Assembly: GCA_965250215.1 (NCBI GenBank)
Contig: CBDFNN010000004.1
Coordinates: 4,402,001-4,466,000 of the forward strand
Reading direction: 5' to 3'
Length of the DNA stretch: 64,000 nt
Origin: CBDFNN01 sp965250215
GTDB taxonomy: Bacteria; Bacteroidota; Rhodothermia; Rhodothermales; DATKEJ01
Shown here: positions 24,421 through 33,557 of the stretch, in pieces
How positions within the stretch are numbered: the first letter of the stretch is position 1
Layout of the letters: each line of letters starts with the position of its first letter
Notes under the pieces: generated by a model
Database searches by the model: none
Told to the model about the DNA's origin: nothing
Seen by the model: the letters and a program-made list of their open reading frames with translations, nothing else
Program-made: the position numbers and the translations under genes

Positions 24421-25011
24421 ATGGACTTCGATTCGTTCTTCCGATTTTTCACTATTGGTCTTCTGATAGCCATGTTTTCTATCAGTGGATACTTTCGTAG
24501 CAAGGCAGATAAAGAAGGAGGTCCCCTGAAACCGAGCGGCACTCCCCTCCTCATTATATTGCGACTTGGCGCCGTGCTGGTATTAATTCCTTTCGTCGGC
24601 AATCTCATTAACCTAGAGTGGTTTTCTTGGTCTCGAATGGATGGTCCCATCTGGTTACGATGGATTGGAGCTCTAATGAGTCTTTCGATGCTTCCTTTGA
24701 TCTACTGGCTCTTCAGTACGATCGGTAAGAACATTAGCCCAACTCATGCGACACGCAGCGATCATCAGTTGATCACCAGCGGGCCCTATCGTTTCATTCG
24801 CCACCCCTTATATACCTTCGGCTTCCTGGCTTACCTCGGAATTGCTTTGATGAATATCAGTTGGTGGCTACTTGTCGGATTACTCATCATGATGCTACCT
24901 CTAATCTATCGCACTCCTAAAGAGGAAGAGAATCTCATCGAGTCATTTGGGGAGGATTACAAGGAATACGTCAGCAAGACAGGACGCTACTGGCCAAATC
25001 TATTTCGCTAA
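24421..25011 (+). CDS. Isoprenylcysteine carboxyl methyltransferase-family membrane protein
   Basis: The 196-residue protein has four to five membrane helices. The C-terminal signature of the ICMT/phospholipid methyltransferase family is complete: SGPYRFIRHPLYTFGF, then RTPKEEENLIESFGEDYKEY. These enzymes methylate lipids or other small lipophilic groups with S-adenosylmethionine. The substrate is not known. It stands alone, 72 bases after tatC, separated by a word array. Confidence 0.85.
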   Translation: MDFDSFFRFFTIGLLIAMFSISGYFRSKADKEGGPLKPSGTPLLIILRLGAVLVLIPFVGNLINLEWFSWSRMDGPIWLRWIGALMSLSMLPLIYWLFSTIGKNISPTHATRSDHQLITSGPYRFIRHPLYTFGFLAYLGIALMNISWWLLVGLLIMMLPLIYRTPKEEENLIESFGEDYKEYVSKTGRYWPNLFR

Positions 25012-25089
25012 TTTGGCGAATAGCACTCTGGAAGTCGAGTTTATGGCGGCGTCCACATATGATCCAGATTGCACGCAAGTGGGCCGATC

Positions 25090-26544
25090 TTAAGTCGAGA
25101 GCAGATCCAAAACCGGCTCACCAGTCCCATCTGGAGTTGTGTAAAAAGGCCGACCCTCCACTTCATAGTTAGTCTCTGGAGGCATTCCAAGCGCGTGATA
25201 GATTGTTTGGTGGACCTGGTCAATTAGCACCGGTTCGGTTATCGCTTTGCATGGCCGTTCGCTCGCTGTCTCACCATGCACATGACCCCTCTTGATTCCT
25301 CCTCCAAAGAAGAGCATAGAACAACCGTCGGTAAAATGACGATGCATACCATATTGCTTAATATCGTCCAAGGTGTCTGGTACATCTACTTGGTCTTTCA
25401 CCTTCTGTCCCGGCCGGCCTTCCTGTAATGCATCCCGACTGAACTCACTAGCAAGAATGACCATGGTCTTGTCCAAATGACCTGACTCATCGAGATCTTT
25501 GATAAGTTGCGCGATCGGCCTGTCGATTGTGGCCTTCATATCTACCAATCTCGTATGACCATTCTCATGGGTATCCCAACCAATGAAGGGCTCGTATTCC
25601 GTTGTCACAGAGATAAATCTAGAACCTGCCTCAACAAGTCTTTTGGCCAGCAAACATCCAAGCCCAAATCGGCCAGTATTATAGCTGTCATAGGAATCTT
25701 GCGGCTCAAGATTTAAGTCGAAAGCCTTGGCTTCTGGTGACTTCAATAGACCATAGGCTCTTTCCATAGATCTCAGTAAAGACTCCTGTTGATAGTCGCT
25801 TCCAGATTCCCCCATCGGGCCTCTTTTTATCATCTCCTTAAAGACCTGATTTCGTCTTTCGAACCTCTCCGGGGTCATCCCCGCGGGCGGTCGGACGGCA
25901 TCTAAGCCCTCGCGAGGGTCAGGAATGATGAATGGTCCATACTCGCTACCTAGAAATCCAGCCGAATGAAAAGCCTTGAGCTCCTCACCTTCCCCAACCG
26001 TAAATCGTTGGCCAATATCGATGAAAGGAGGAATGACCGCATTCTTCGGTCCGAGCTCCTTGGCCATCCATGCTCCAATATGTGGCGGCTGAACCGATTG
26101 AGGTGGTTCGTAGCAGGTATGCCAATGATATTGATGTCGGGTGTGGAGAATAAATCCTAGATCTGCAGCACGATAAGAACGAAGTAGCGTACCTCGATCC
26201 ATTACAGATCCTATTTCTTGCAGCCCTTCGGAAAAATTTATCCCATCCAGTACCGTTTCATGTGATGGGAAAGTCGATAGAAGGGAATCGGTTTGCATGC
26301 CCTTCTCAAAAGGAGCATATCTCTTGGGATCAAAGGTCTCAGTGTGTGCCATTCCACCAGCCATCCAAATCAGGATGACGGAATCCGCAGAAGAAGGCAT
26401 AACTGGCGGTCCGCAAGAGCTCAGAAAGTTCGCCATCGGAATACTTGTGCCCATGGCGGCCAAGCTTGCTGCTTTCATGTCTCGTAGAAAGTCTCGACGA
26501 CTTCGAAGGCTAGCTAGCAGATTTGTCCTCTCAAAATTATTCAT
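25090..26544 (-). CDS. DUF1501 (sulfatase-like) protein with twin-arginine signal
   Basis: The 484-residue protein begins with a twin-arginine-like motif RRDFLRD (16-22) and a hydrophobic stretch, so Tat export is likely. The body has DUF1501 features: LIWMAGGMAHTETFDPK, WDTHENGHTRL and VILASEFSRD. It ends TDGCSMLFFGGGIKRG and GRPFYTTPDG. These proteins are related to alkaline phosphatase/sulfatase folds and almost always sit with DUF1549/DUF1553 cytochromes. The partner lies 46 bases upstream on the same strand. Confidence 0.9.
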   Translation of the reverse strand: MNNFERTNLLASLRSRRDFLRDMKAASLAAMGTSIPMANFLSSCGPPVMPSSADSVILIWMAGGMAHTETFDPKRYAPFEKGMQTDSLLSTFPSHETVLDGINFSEGLQEIGSVMDRGTLLRSYRAADLGFILHTRHQYHWHTCYEPPQSVQPPHIGAWMAKELGPKNAVIPPFIDIGQRFTVGEGEELKAFHSAGFLGSEYGPFIIPDPREGLDAVRPPAGMTPERFERRNQVFKEMIKRGPMGESGSDYQQESLLRSMERAYGLLKSPEAKAFDLNLEPQDSYDSYNTGRFGLGCLLAKRLVEAGSRFISVTTEYEPFIGWDTHENGHTRLVDMKATIDRPIAQLIKDLDESGHLDKTMVILASEFSRDALQEGRPGQKVKDQVDVPDTLDDIKQYGMHRHFTDGCSMLFFGGGIKRGHVHGETASERPCKAITEPVLIDQVHQTIYHALGMPPETNYEVEGRPFYTTPDGTGEPVLDLLST

Positions 26545-26590
26545 CTCTTATGACGCGATTGGATGATGCTGTGACTTCATGGCGCAAGAC

Positions 26591-29434
26591 TTAAAATATT
26601 AACTGGAATTCCGGTAACATCAACATGGCCCACAGCAAATCTCGCATGGTGTTTTCTGGATTCGATTCTGACATTAATTCGATCGCGTATGTCCGCTCTT
26701 TTTTTGTCGGTCGCCTTGTCAATGCACTAAGAAATAGTTGGTCTATCAGCTCTTCTTCGTCACTAATGGAATTGGCCCAATTCTTAGCACCGAGTTCGAT
26801 CACTTGATTGAATGACTCGCCATTCGTCAATTCCAAGGCCTGCAACAAGGTTGATCGATCGTCCCTGCTCGTCGCTACGTTTTCTCTCGTCGGTCTTCCG
26901 AGGGCCTTTTGAAAAGGGTCTATTTGGACCAAGGAGGCTCGGGCGAAAGGAATTATTTCGGGATCTCGGCTATAGGAAAAAGCCAGTAGTTGTCCCCAAT
27001 GTTTGTTGCGCATATTTCCGAATTTACGAGCATTTCCCCACGAGGAATCGTCAAAGCTAGCCTTTTTCCAGTCGGAAGACGGAGCAGTGTCCGTTGACTT
27101 CCAAGTCCGATTACTAACAATATCGAGTTGTGTGCTGTCTTCAAACACGACCCGCATTTGCATAATAAATCCAGCGGGATTGTTGACCCGACCTTCGTTT
27201 TCAACCTCAAGTGCTAGCACATTTTTCCCAGCTTGTAAGTCTCCAACCAAGTCAAGTAGGTCAACCTTTTTCCAATCGTTATCGCTGGCCATCAACTTCT
27301 CATTCAAGGACATCTTGAAGCTGTGATCAGCTGTAGTCAAAGTCTTGGCAGAAAGGATCGCCTTTCTAGGCAGATCGAATTCGTATCGAAGGTACCTCTT
27401 ACCAGATTTGGGCAATACATTTCTGTCTACCTCGATCTCAGGATGCCAAATCCATTTTGCATCAAAGTCTTCATTCTGCGGATCGAAGGCGACTCCATGA
27501 TAAACCGGCATCTTTATCTGGTTTAAAGCATCGGCAAATTGCTCAGCCGATAAGCGTCTGCGAAGCGGCCCCTCAAATACAAATTCCTGACTTCTGACTT
27601 CATCTATCGATTCGTATTCGACTGAGCTCAGTTGATAGGCATCAGAGCTAATGATCTGCTTTAGTAGTGTTTTCAGATCATAGCCCTGGTCAATAAAATC
27701 CGATGCAAGCCAATCCAGAAGCTCTTGATTCCATGGCTGCTTGTCCATCTCGTCGACGGGGGAAATAATCCCGCGACCAAATAGCTGTGCCCAAACTCGA
27801 TTCACGACCGTTCTATACAAGCGCCCATTGGCAGGTTGTACGACGACCGATGCGAGTTGCTCTAGTCGTTCCTTTAGCGTTGCAGCATCTACCTCACCAA
27901 GTTCAGGATATAGGAAGGCGGGCTCGGCCAATCTACCGGTTGGTACATCGCAGCGATGTATTTCCATCGTCGAGTCTGCAAAGATACTAGCAAAGCCGTA
28001 GGCTTCGTCCAAGGTCAGATTGCTAACAAAACTATTGTGACAGGAGGCGCATTTCATGTTCACACCCAAGAGGGATTGTGAAATGTTTTGTGCAGCCTGC
28101 ATCTCCGTGCTTTGGCTATTGTTGACCGTGCCGCGCCATCGGATTCCCTTAATAAAGCCCTCCGATCTTTCGCTCGGATTTAAAAGCTCTTTGACCATCT
28201 GGTCATAGGACTTGTTTGCGAGCAAAGACTCATAGAGCCACTCTGTAATCTGCTTACGTCCACCCGTAATAAATCCCGTCCCGCTGTAATCATTTCTCAA
28301 AAGGTCGTTCCAGAAGCTCAACCAGTGCTGCGTGTAGGCGTGATCTTCTGACAGCAATTCGTCGACAAGTAATTCACGCTTGTTGACCCGATTGTCTTCT
28401 TCGAAAGCTGTGATGCGATCTGGGCTTGGTAGAAGTCCTGTCACATCTAAGCTTGCCCTGCGCAGAAATAGAGCATCAGAGATCGTGGAATTCCATTCGA
28501 GTCGGTTCGTCTTCAAATAGTCGTCAAGCAACTGATCTATGGGGTTGGAATGATCTGTGTCGCTTGGCAAAGCGGGACGGCTTAGTGCCATTTCAGCTTC
28601 GGGAAAGATCTTGAGCCGCTGATCAGTCCAATGAGCTCCGAGATCGATCCATTTCCGGATCAAGAGTATCTCGCTTTTACCTAATAGATTACCCTTACTG
28701 GGCATGGCGTCATCATCAGATCGGAGCAGTTCTATTCGACGAATAATGTCACTTGCCTCTGCATCTCCTGGGACTAAGATCTCTCCCGTCTCCCCACCTA
28801 ACATTACACCTTCTTCCGTATCGAGAACCAACTCACCTTTTTGTTTTTCGCTGCTGTGACATTTGTAACACCGGTGTGCAAATATTGCTCTGACTTGAAG
28901 GTTGAGCTCATCCAATTTTTCGATCGGCACCTCGCTTTCTGAATCGAAGGCGGCCAAGTAAATCAAACTTTCCTGTGCTGCGGCATTTGTATCGGCAGGC
29001 TGATTCCAAGGAAGAACTTCAGTCAGGTATTCTTTCCCATGAGTCAGACCTGATCCCAAATGGCCTGCGATCATCAGGCATATCACAGAAAGAGACAAGA
29101 CGCCCCGAAACAGATTTCGTGATCCTTCTCGCTTTTTTAGGATCAAGAAGGCCGTCGTGGCTAGTACAGCCGTGCCAATACCTGTCCATTTATGATAGTC
29201 CACCCAGTCGCCTGAATAGGCCTCCGTCTGATGCAGTAGCCATCCACAGAGGGCAGATACTAGGGCGAAAAAGGCCCCAATTCCCACTAGAAATGTAACA
29301 CCGTCTCGCAAGGTCTGTCGACCTTTGCTGGAGAGCAATTCTAGAAACAAAGCGACAATCAACAAAGCAATCGGAAAGTGAACCACCATAGGGTGGAGTC
29401 GGCCTAGAAAGTCGAATAGCCAGAAGTCGGGCAT
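26591..29434 (-). CDS. PSCyt1/DUF1549/DUF1553 cytochrome-like membrane protein
   Basis: The 947-residue protein begins with four membrane helices. Then comes a haem-binding CYKCH motif near residue 189 in a planctomycete-type cytochrome C domain (ending GDAEASDIIRRI). DUF1549 follows (RRASLDVTGLLPSP), with MKCASCHNSF, a DUF1553 region (NRVWAQLFGRGIISPVDEMD), a galactose-binding-like insert (LRYEFDLPRKAI) and a DUF1553 end (SALTRRPTKKER). The CASCH may bind a second haem. The role is not established; oxidative attack on a polysaccharide or sulfated sugar has been suggested for such gene pairs. Confidence 0.9.
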   Translation of the reverse strand: MPDFWLFDFLGRLHPMVVHFPIALLIVALFLELLSSKGRQTLRDGVTFLVGIGAFFALVSALCGWLLHQTEAYSGDWVDYHKWTGIGTAVLATTAFLILKKREGSRNLFRGVLSLSVICLMIAGHLGSGLTHGKEYLTEVLPWNQPADTNAAAQESLIYLAAFDSESEVPIEKLDELNLQVRAIFAHRCYKCHSSEKQKGELVLDTEEGVMLGGETGEILVPGDAEASDIIRRIELLRSDDDAMPSKGNLLGKSEILLIRKWIDLGAHWTDQRLKIFPEAEMALSRPALPSDTDHSNPIDQLLDDYLKTNRLEWNSTISDALFLRRASLDVTGLLPSPDRITAFEEDNRVNKRELLVDELLSEDHAYTQHWLSFWNDLLRNDYSGTGFITGGRKQITEWLYESLLANKSYDQMVKELLNPSERSEGFIKGIRWRGTVNNSQSTEMQAAQNISQSLLGVNMKCASCHNSFVSNLTLDEAYGFASIFADSTMEIHRCDVPTGRLAEPAFLYPELGEVDAATLKERLEQLASVVVQPANGRLYRTVVNRVWAQLFGRGIISPVDEMDKQPWNQELLDWLASDFIDQGYDLKTLLKQIISSDAYQLSSVEYESIDEVRSQEFVFEGPLRRRLSAEQFADALNQIKMPVYHGVAFDPQNEDFDAKWIWHPEIEVDRNVLPKSGKRYLRYEFDLPRKAILSAKTLTTADHSFKMSLNEKLMASDNDWKKVDLLDLVGDLQAGKNVLALEVENEGRVNNPAGFIMQMRVVFEDSTQLDIVSNRTWKSTDTAPSSDWKKASFDDSSWGNARKFGNMRNKHWGQLLAFSYSRDPEIIPFARASLVQIDPFQKALGRPTRENVATSRDDRSTLLQALELTNGESFNQVIELGAKNWANSISDEEELIDQLFLSALTRRPTKKERTYAIELMSESNPENTMRDLLWAMLMLPEFQLIF

Positions 29435-29521
29435 AGCGTGTCGATTGCGGTGTTAACCAAAGATCCAAGATATGATAGTTTCGAGTGACGTGTTTCGGGT
29501 TTCGAGCTATATATTTAACTC

Positions 29522-30022
29522 ATGACCAAAGCAAAACTCCAACATAACCTTGACCTCTGCGACCGATTGCGGTCAGCTGTTAGCAAGGCCCTTCCACTTT
29601 TGAGCGCAATTGGTAACGAGGAGGCTTCCCAGTCTGAACCAGAACGTTGGAGCAGAAAGGAAATTTTGGGCCACTTAATCGACTCGGCGACCAACAATCA
29701 TCAACGATTTGTGAGAGCTCAGTATGAAGGCCATCTCATCTTTTCTGGCTATGAGCAGGAGCGGTGGGTGGAGTTGCAAGGCTATCGAGATGCGGTCTGG
29801 CCTGATTTGATAGAACTCTGGTCAAGATACAACCTGCATCTAGCTATCATCATTGACAAGATTCCGGATGACAAATTGTACAAGGCGACGACCGATCACA
29901 ACTTCCATCAGATTGCGTGGCAGCAGACATCCGAAGGATGTAATAGCAACCTTGCCTACTTCATAGCTGACTACATTGATCATATGGAGCATCACCTAGG
30001 GCAGATTTTCAGTCGTCATTAG
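29522..30022 (+). CDS. DinB-like four-helix protein
   Basis: The 166-residue protein matches DinB/YfiT-like metal-binding four-helix bundles: WSRKEILGHLIDSATNNHQRF (His at the metal site) and DYIDHMEHHLGQI at the C-terminus, which supplies two more His. Members include thiol transferases acting with bacillithiol or mycothiol; others have no known role. The last codons (FSRH) and the stop are written in an AGTCGTCATTAGTCAG word like the end of the four-helix-bundle element at 51731. Confidence 0.85.
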   Translation: MTKAKLQHNLDLCDRLRSAVSKALPLLSAIGNEEASQSEPERWSRKEILGHLIDSATNNHQRFVRAQYEGHLIFSGYEQERWVELQGYRDAVWPDLIELWSRYNLHLAIIIDKIPDDKLYKATTDHNFHQIAWQQTSEGCNSNLAYFIADYIDHMEHHLGQIFSRH

Positions 30023-30239
30023 TCAGACTTCGTACTCTTTAATAGTTACCATCTCCCACTCCTTAATAGTCAGCCTAGGTATAGAACCAGACGCCGATGT
30101 GACTTTCTTTGTGTTGAAGGTCAAGTGACGCCAAGTAGTTATCCCGGGCCGCACACGTCACTTTGTGAGCTTAATACATTGAGCGCGCTAGGACCGATGA
30201 CTGCTGCCTTGACTCCTTAAACTTCAATTATTTTTATAC

Positions 30240-30255
30240 TGGAACAATCATTCCA
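30240..30255. promoter_or_regulatory. Putative TetR-type operator 1
   Basis: TGGAA-CAATCA-TTCCA: 5-bp inverted arms around a 6-base centre almost equal to that of operator 2. Its centre is about 25 bp upstream of operator 2, in front of the SDR gene. Confidence 0.5.
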
Positions 30256-30260
30256 TTATT

Positions 30261-30284
30261 GTATTAGAACGATCATTCTAATAC
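30261..30284. promoter_or_regulatory. Putative TetR-type operator 2
   Basis: GTATTAGAA-CGATCA-TTCTAATAC: a perfect 9-bp inverted repeat with a 6-base centre, ending 26 bases before the SDR start codon. The position and symmetry fit the binding site of the TetR regulator encoded downstream; this is inferred. Confidence 0.65.
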
Positions 30285-30310
30285 AAAACAAAATTATAAT
30301 CATAACAAAC

Positions 30311-31059
30311 ATGAGCAAATTGAATGGAAAAGTAGCGATCGTAACAGGCGCTACAAGCGGAATCGGTCTCGCAACTGCAAAGCTATTTCTTGAGCAAGGT
30401 GCAAAGGTCGTATTGACTGGTCGGTCTCAGGAAAAATTGGAAGCGGTAGAGTCCGAACTAACAGGTGACTACCTTCTCGCAAAGGCTGAAGCCTCTAGTA
30501 TTTCAGATAGTAAAGCCTTGATCGAAAAAACCGTCTCGCACTTTGGAAAAATTGATGTCCTTTTCTTGAATGCCGGCGTTTTCCGAATAGAAGCTATTGG
30601 ACAGCTCACCGAAAGTGTTTTCGACGAGGTCTACAATGTCAACGTCAAGGGCCCAATTTTTACCGTTAAGGAGGCCAACGAGCATTTGAACGAAGGAGCC
30701 AGTATAATATTCAATACCTCGGTGGCCAATCAATCTGGCTTTCCTGGAATGTTGAGCTATGGCTCAAGCAAGGCTGCACTTCGGTCTGCAACGAGGGTCC
30801 TTGCGAGTGAGTTTGGTCCTCGTGGAATCCGAGTCAACTCGATCAGCCCAGGTCCAATTGAAACGCCTATCTATGGAAAACACAACGTTGAGCAGGCTCA
30901 AGTGGACGAAATGGCTGCCGGAATAGGGGCGGTGTGCCCCTTGGTCGATTTGGCGCTGCAAACGAAGTCGCAGAACTGGCTCTATTTTTAGCTTCGTCTG
31001 ATTCTTCCTTCATCACTGGGGCGGAAATCCCCGTCGACGGAGGAATGGCTCAGGTTTAG
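30311..31059 (+). pseudogene. Short-chain dehydrogenase/reductase with a single-base frameshift near the 3' end
   Basis: The gene has the SDR pattern GATSGIG (residues 13-19), LNAG, and the catalytic YGSSK. Translation in the starting frame ends at 30991. The conserved C-terminal part continues in another frame from about 30928: PLGRFGAANEVAEL, then ASSDSSFITGAEIPVDGG, stop at 31057-31059. One missing G in the GGGG run at 30926-30929 explains it. The true product would be about 249 residues, a normal SDR length. It is under the two operators and next to a TetR gene. A homopolymer assembly error is as likely as a real mutation. Confidence 0.82.
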
Positions 31060-31075
31060 ACTACTGATTGTTCGG

Positions 31076-31107
31076 AGCTATGCAGGGTGCTTATATTCGG
31101 CATAGCT
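31076..31107. repeat. Inverted repeat before the TetR gene
   Basis: AGCTATGC (31076-31083) and GCATAGCT (31100-31107) are perfect 8-bp arms with a 16-base spacer. They lie between the SDR stop and the TetR start. It could be a weak terminator or a second regulatory site; it does not match the operators at 30240-30284. Confidence 0.4.
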
Positions 31108-31132
31108 ACTGAACCTACTGGAAGGCCCTACA

Positions 31133-31717
31133 ATGCCTAGACCTAAAAATTTTAATAAGGAAGAAGTTTTAGACAAAGCCAAGAATCTCTTCTGGCAGAA
31201 GGGATTTCATGCAACTTCGATGCAAGACATCGTTGATCACCTTGGTATCAATCGCGCTAGCATCTACGACACCTATGGCGGCAAAGAGGATCTTTATGCG
31301 GCGGCCTTGGAGGCCTATCGACTCGAGTTCGCCGGTCATTTGGATACGATCCTCGAAAGCGACCCCTCACCGAGAAGAGCCCTAATATCCTTTATCGAGG
31401 CATCTATTTTTGGTGTCGTAAACGACAAGAGTCGAAAAGGTTGTTTCTTAGTGAACTGCACTTCGGAATATCTCCCGACTCATGGTAATATCTTGGATGA
31501 ACTACTCGCAAGCAAAGAGGTCTTCCAAAGCGCCATACGAAAGACCATCCTAAAAGGAAAAAGGCAGGGCGAATTCAGTCAGGTCGACAGCCCAAAGCAA
31601 ACGGCATCTTACCTCTACACCCTCCTATCCGGATTGAACGTTGTATCTCGACTGAAGCAGGATCCGAAAGAAATTCGAAAGTCACTGGCTCTCGGCTTGA
31701 AGGTCCTAGGCAACTAG
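31133..31717 (+). CDS. TetR/AcrR-family transcriptional regulator
   Basis: The 194-residue protein starts MPRPKNFNKEEVLDKAKNLF, and the helix-turn-helix is in residues about 28-50 (TSMQDIVDHLGINRASIYDTYGGKEDLY). The C-terminal part is a ligand-binding TetR domain with KGCFLVNCTSE, as in a TetR subgroup that often controls neighbouring reductases. The ligand is unknown. It lies downstream of the SDR gene in the same direction. Likely targets are the two palindromes at 30240-30284. Confidence 0.92.
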   Translation: MPRPKNFNKEEVLDKAKNLFWQKGFHATSMQDIVDHLGINRASIYDTYGGKEDLYAAALEAYRLEFAGHLDTILESDPSPRRALISFIEASIFGVVNDKSRKGCFLVNCTSEYLPTHGNILDELLASKEVFQSAIRKTILKGKRQGEFSQVDSPKQTASYLYTLLSGLNVVSRLKQDPKEIRKSLALGLKVLGN

Positions 31718-32055
31718 ACTCGTATCTGAGACGAATTATCTCTTGGCTGTCCAGTAGGAAAGAAGCCTCTTCCAATAGCATGAGTCATGCCCTCCATTTT
31801 CCGATCTTTCAGCGTGCCCATGCTGTGATATTGCGTCACTCTGCCGTCTGTCTTGAAGCAAGGCGCGTCACTTCCCACTTAATATTCTTTGGATTAATCA
31901 CAAAATGAAAGTCATTCTATATTGAGGTTATTCATAATAAATCATAACTTATCGCTACTGAAAGCGGTTTTTTACATTATTTATTTAAGCAAATGTATTG
32001 TATCACTAAATAAATAGGCGTAATTTCTTGACGACATCAATCCTAAATAAAGAAA
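31718..32055. other. Intergenic region (338 bases) without a gene
   Basis: I see no credible reading frame. The first half has normal composition. The second half (about 31900-32040) is AT-rich with TTATTTATTTAAG-like stretches and probably holds the promoter of the TorF-like gene. No palindrome or riboswitch was recognised. Confidence 0.5.
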
Positions 32056-32715
32056 ATGCCATCTATCGCCAAGAAATCAACCCTAACACTTTTACTTCTT
32101 TTTTCAGTCATCGATCTAGCCCACGCACAGTTTGATCTTGGGGCAGATATCGTATCTCGATACTTGTGGCGCGGCTTGGATCTCAGCGGCCCCTCTGCAG
32201 CCATCCAACCCTGGGTCTCATTTAGTGAAAGCAATTTCGAAGTCGGAGTGTGGAGCTCGTACAACTTTAGCCCAACCGGCGCGACGGATGAACTAGATTG
32301 GTATGCAAGCTATTCAGTTGATGCTTTTTCCTTCACCATCACGGATTACACTTTTCCGTCTGGTGGCGAATTCGACTATCTAGACGCTAACAGTCACGTG
32401 CTGGAATTGCTTGGTGCGTACAGCGGTGTTGTCGATTTAATGGCTGCCGTCAATCTCACTAATGACGATGACAAGTCCCTGTATGTTGAGCTCGGGAAAT
32501 CAATTAGTGTCAAAGGAGGCGATCTTGGTCTTTTCTTCGGAGGAGTAACTAAGTCAGACTACTACCTAGCACCGGACGGAGGGGTTATAAATGTGGGCTT
32601 CTCAGCTAGCAAAGAGATCAAGCTGACGGACAGCTTTTCTATTCCCGTATCTGGCACCTACGTCGTCAATCCCGAATTGAAGAAATCCTACTTCCTTGTA
32701 GGATTTAGCCTGTGA
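32056..32715 (+). CDS. TorF-like putative outer-membrane porin
   Basis: The 219-residue protein has a signal peptide ending AHAQ. The mature start FDLGADIVSRYLWRGLDLSG resembles the TorF/TIGR02001 family of putative porins. The rest is a set of beta-strands, ending in YFLVGFSL with an aromatic last strand. It is likely to be a small outer-membrane barrel, with unknown cargo. It is followed by a strong terminator hairpin. Confidence 0.75.
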   Translation: MPSIAKKSTLTLLLLFSVIDLAHAQFDLGADIVSRYLWRGLDLSGPSAAIQPWVSFSESNFEVGVWSSYNFSPTGATDELDWYASYSVDAFSFTITDYTFPSGGEFDYLDANSHVLELLGAYSGVVDLMAAVNLTNDDDKSLYVELGKSISVKGGDLGLFFGGVTKSDYYLAPDGGVINVGFSASKEIKLTDSFSIPVSGTYVVNPELKKSYFLVGFSL

Positions 32716-32789
32716 CCGTCGAAGTGGGACCAGCCTTTTGAACGCTGAAGAAAATCTCGTTCTTGGATTCCCGAAGAACTGGCCATAAA

Positions 32790-32821
32790 AAAAGGGACGT
32801 CCTTTAAAAGACGTCCCTTTT
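32790..32821. terminator. Bidirectional terminator
   Basis: AAAAGGGACGTC (32790-32801) and GACGTCCCTTTT (32810-32821) are a perfect 12-bp stem with an 8-base loop and flanking A/T tracts on both sides. It serves the TorF-like gene and the convergent LysM gene. Confidence 0.9.
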
Positions 32822-32892
32822 AATATTTCGTCACTCCTAGCTAGTCCCGGTAGTCAAGCGGTAGACAAGACAACCAGCCAGCTAGAAACAGC

Positions 32893-33348
32893 TTAACCGA
32901 TCTGCGGAATCCGGAGAATTTGACCTGGGTAGATCTTATCTGGATCAGTCAACATCGGCTTGTTGGCTTCGAAAATGACAGGATACTTCATTGGATCGCC
33001 ATAGACTTCTTTAGCGATCATTGAAAGTGAATCACCTGCCTTCACTTCGTGGAAGATTGACTCCGGCTCTGGGTTAGTGACATTGATATTGTCTCCAACT
33101 GAAGCGACGCCATCGACGTTGCCCAAGGTTAGAATGATTTTTTCGCGGTCTGCATTGGTCTCCGTCGTTCCGCTAACACTGATGTGCTCGCCGAAGTCGA
33201 GATCTAGTCCACTAATTGGTATTCCCAATCGGTGAATTTCTGCCTTTAGCGCGTCTTCTTTTGAAAGTGGTGCTGCATCAGCCGTTGCCTCTGTATTTCG
33301 AGAGAAAACTTTCTGGCCTGCGTTTTTTATAAATGAGAATAGTCCCAT
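32893..33348 (-). CDS. BON-LysM protein (YgaU/Kbp-like)
   Basis: The 151-residue protein has a BON domain in the middle (ISGLDLDFGEHISVSG to GDNINVTN, residues about 42-90) and one LysM domain at the C-terminus (VKAGDSLSMIAKEVYGDPMKYPVIFEANK to PGQILRIP). This is the architecture of E. coli Kbp/YgaU, a cytoplasmic potassium-binding protein. There is no signal peptide. A LysM protein also occurs in contractile injection loci, but the BON domain and distance from the VgrG gene argue against that role. Confidence 0.9.
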   Translation of the reverse strand: MGLFSFIKNAGQKVFSRNTEATADAAPLSKEDALKAEIHRLGIPISGLDLDFGEHISVSGTTETNADREKIILTLGNVDGVASVGDNINVTNPEPESIFHEVKAGDSLSMIAKEVYGDPMKYPVIFEANKPMLTDPDKIYPGQILRIPQIG

Positions 33349-33557
33349 AGTTGCTTTACGTGATTAGAGTGTGCGTGACGGAATCGGCGGCTTTTACCTA
33401 AGATTCAATCACCATTATTCCACTTGGGCATAGCATTTCATATATGCAAGTGGATGATCACTAATAGGTAGTTCTGCTTGCCCTAAAAGATCCTTATAAG
33501 GTGATTTCGCAGCCTGGAATCGGGAAATATTTCCTGTCTAACATAGCCCCTTAGCCC

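Noticed and set aside
32893..33348. LysM protein as part of the VgrG-PAAR injection system
   Set aside because: The BON domain fits Kbp/YgaU, and the gene is 22 kb away from the spike genes.
33420..33453. Regulatory inverted repeat CCACTTG...CAAGTGG before the BON-LysM gene
   Set aside because: Only 7-bp arms with a 20-base spacer and no second copy; it could be chance.
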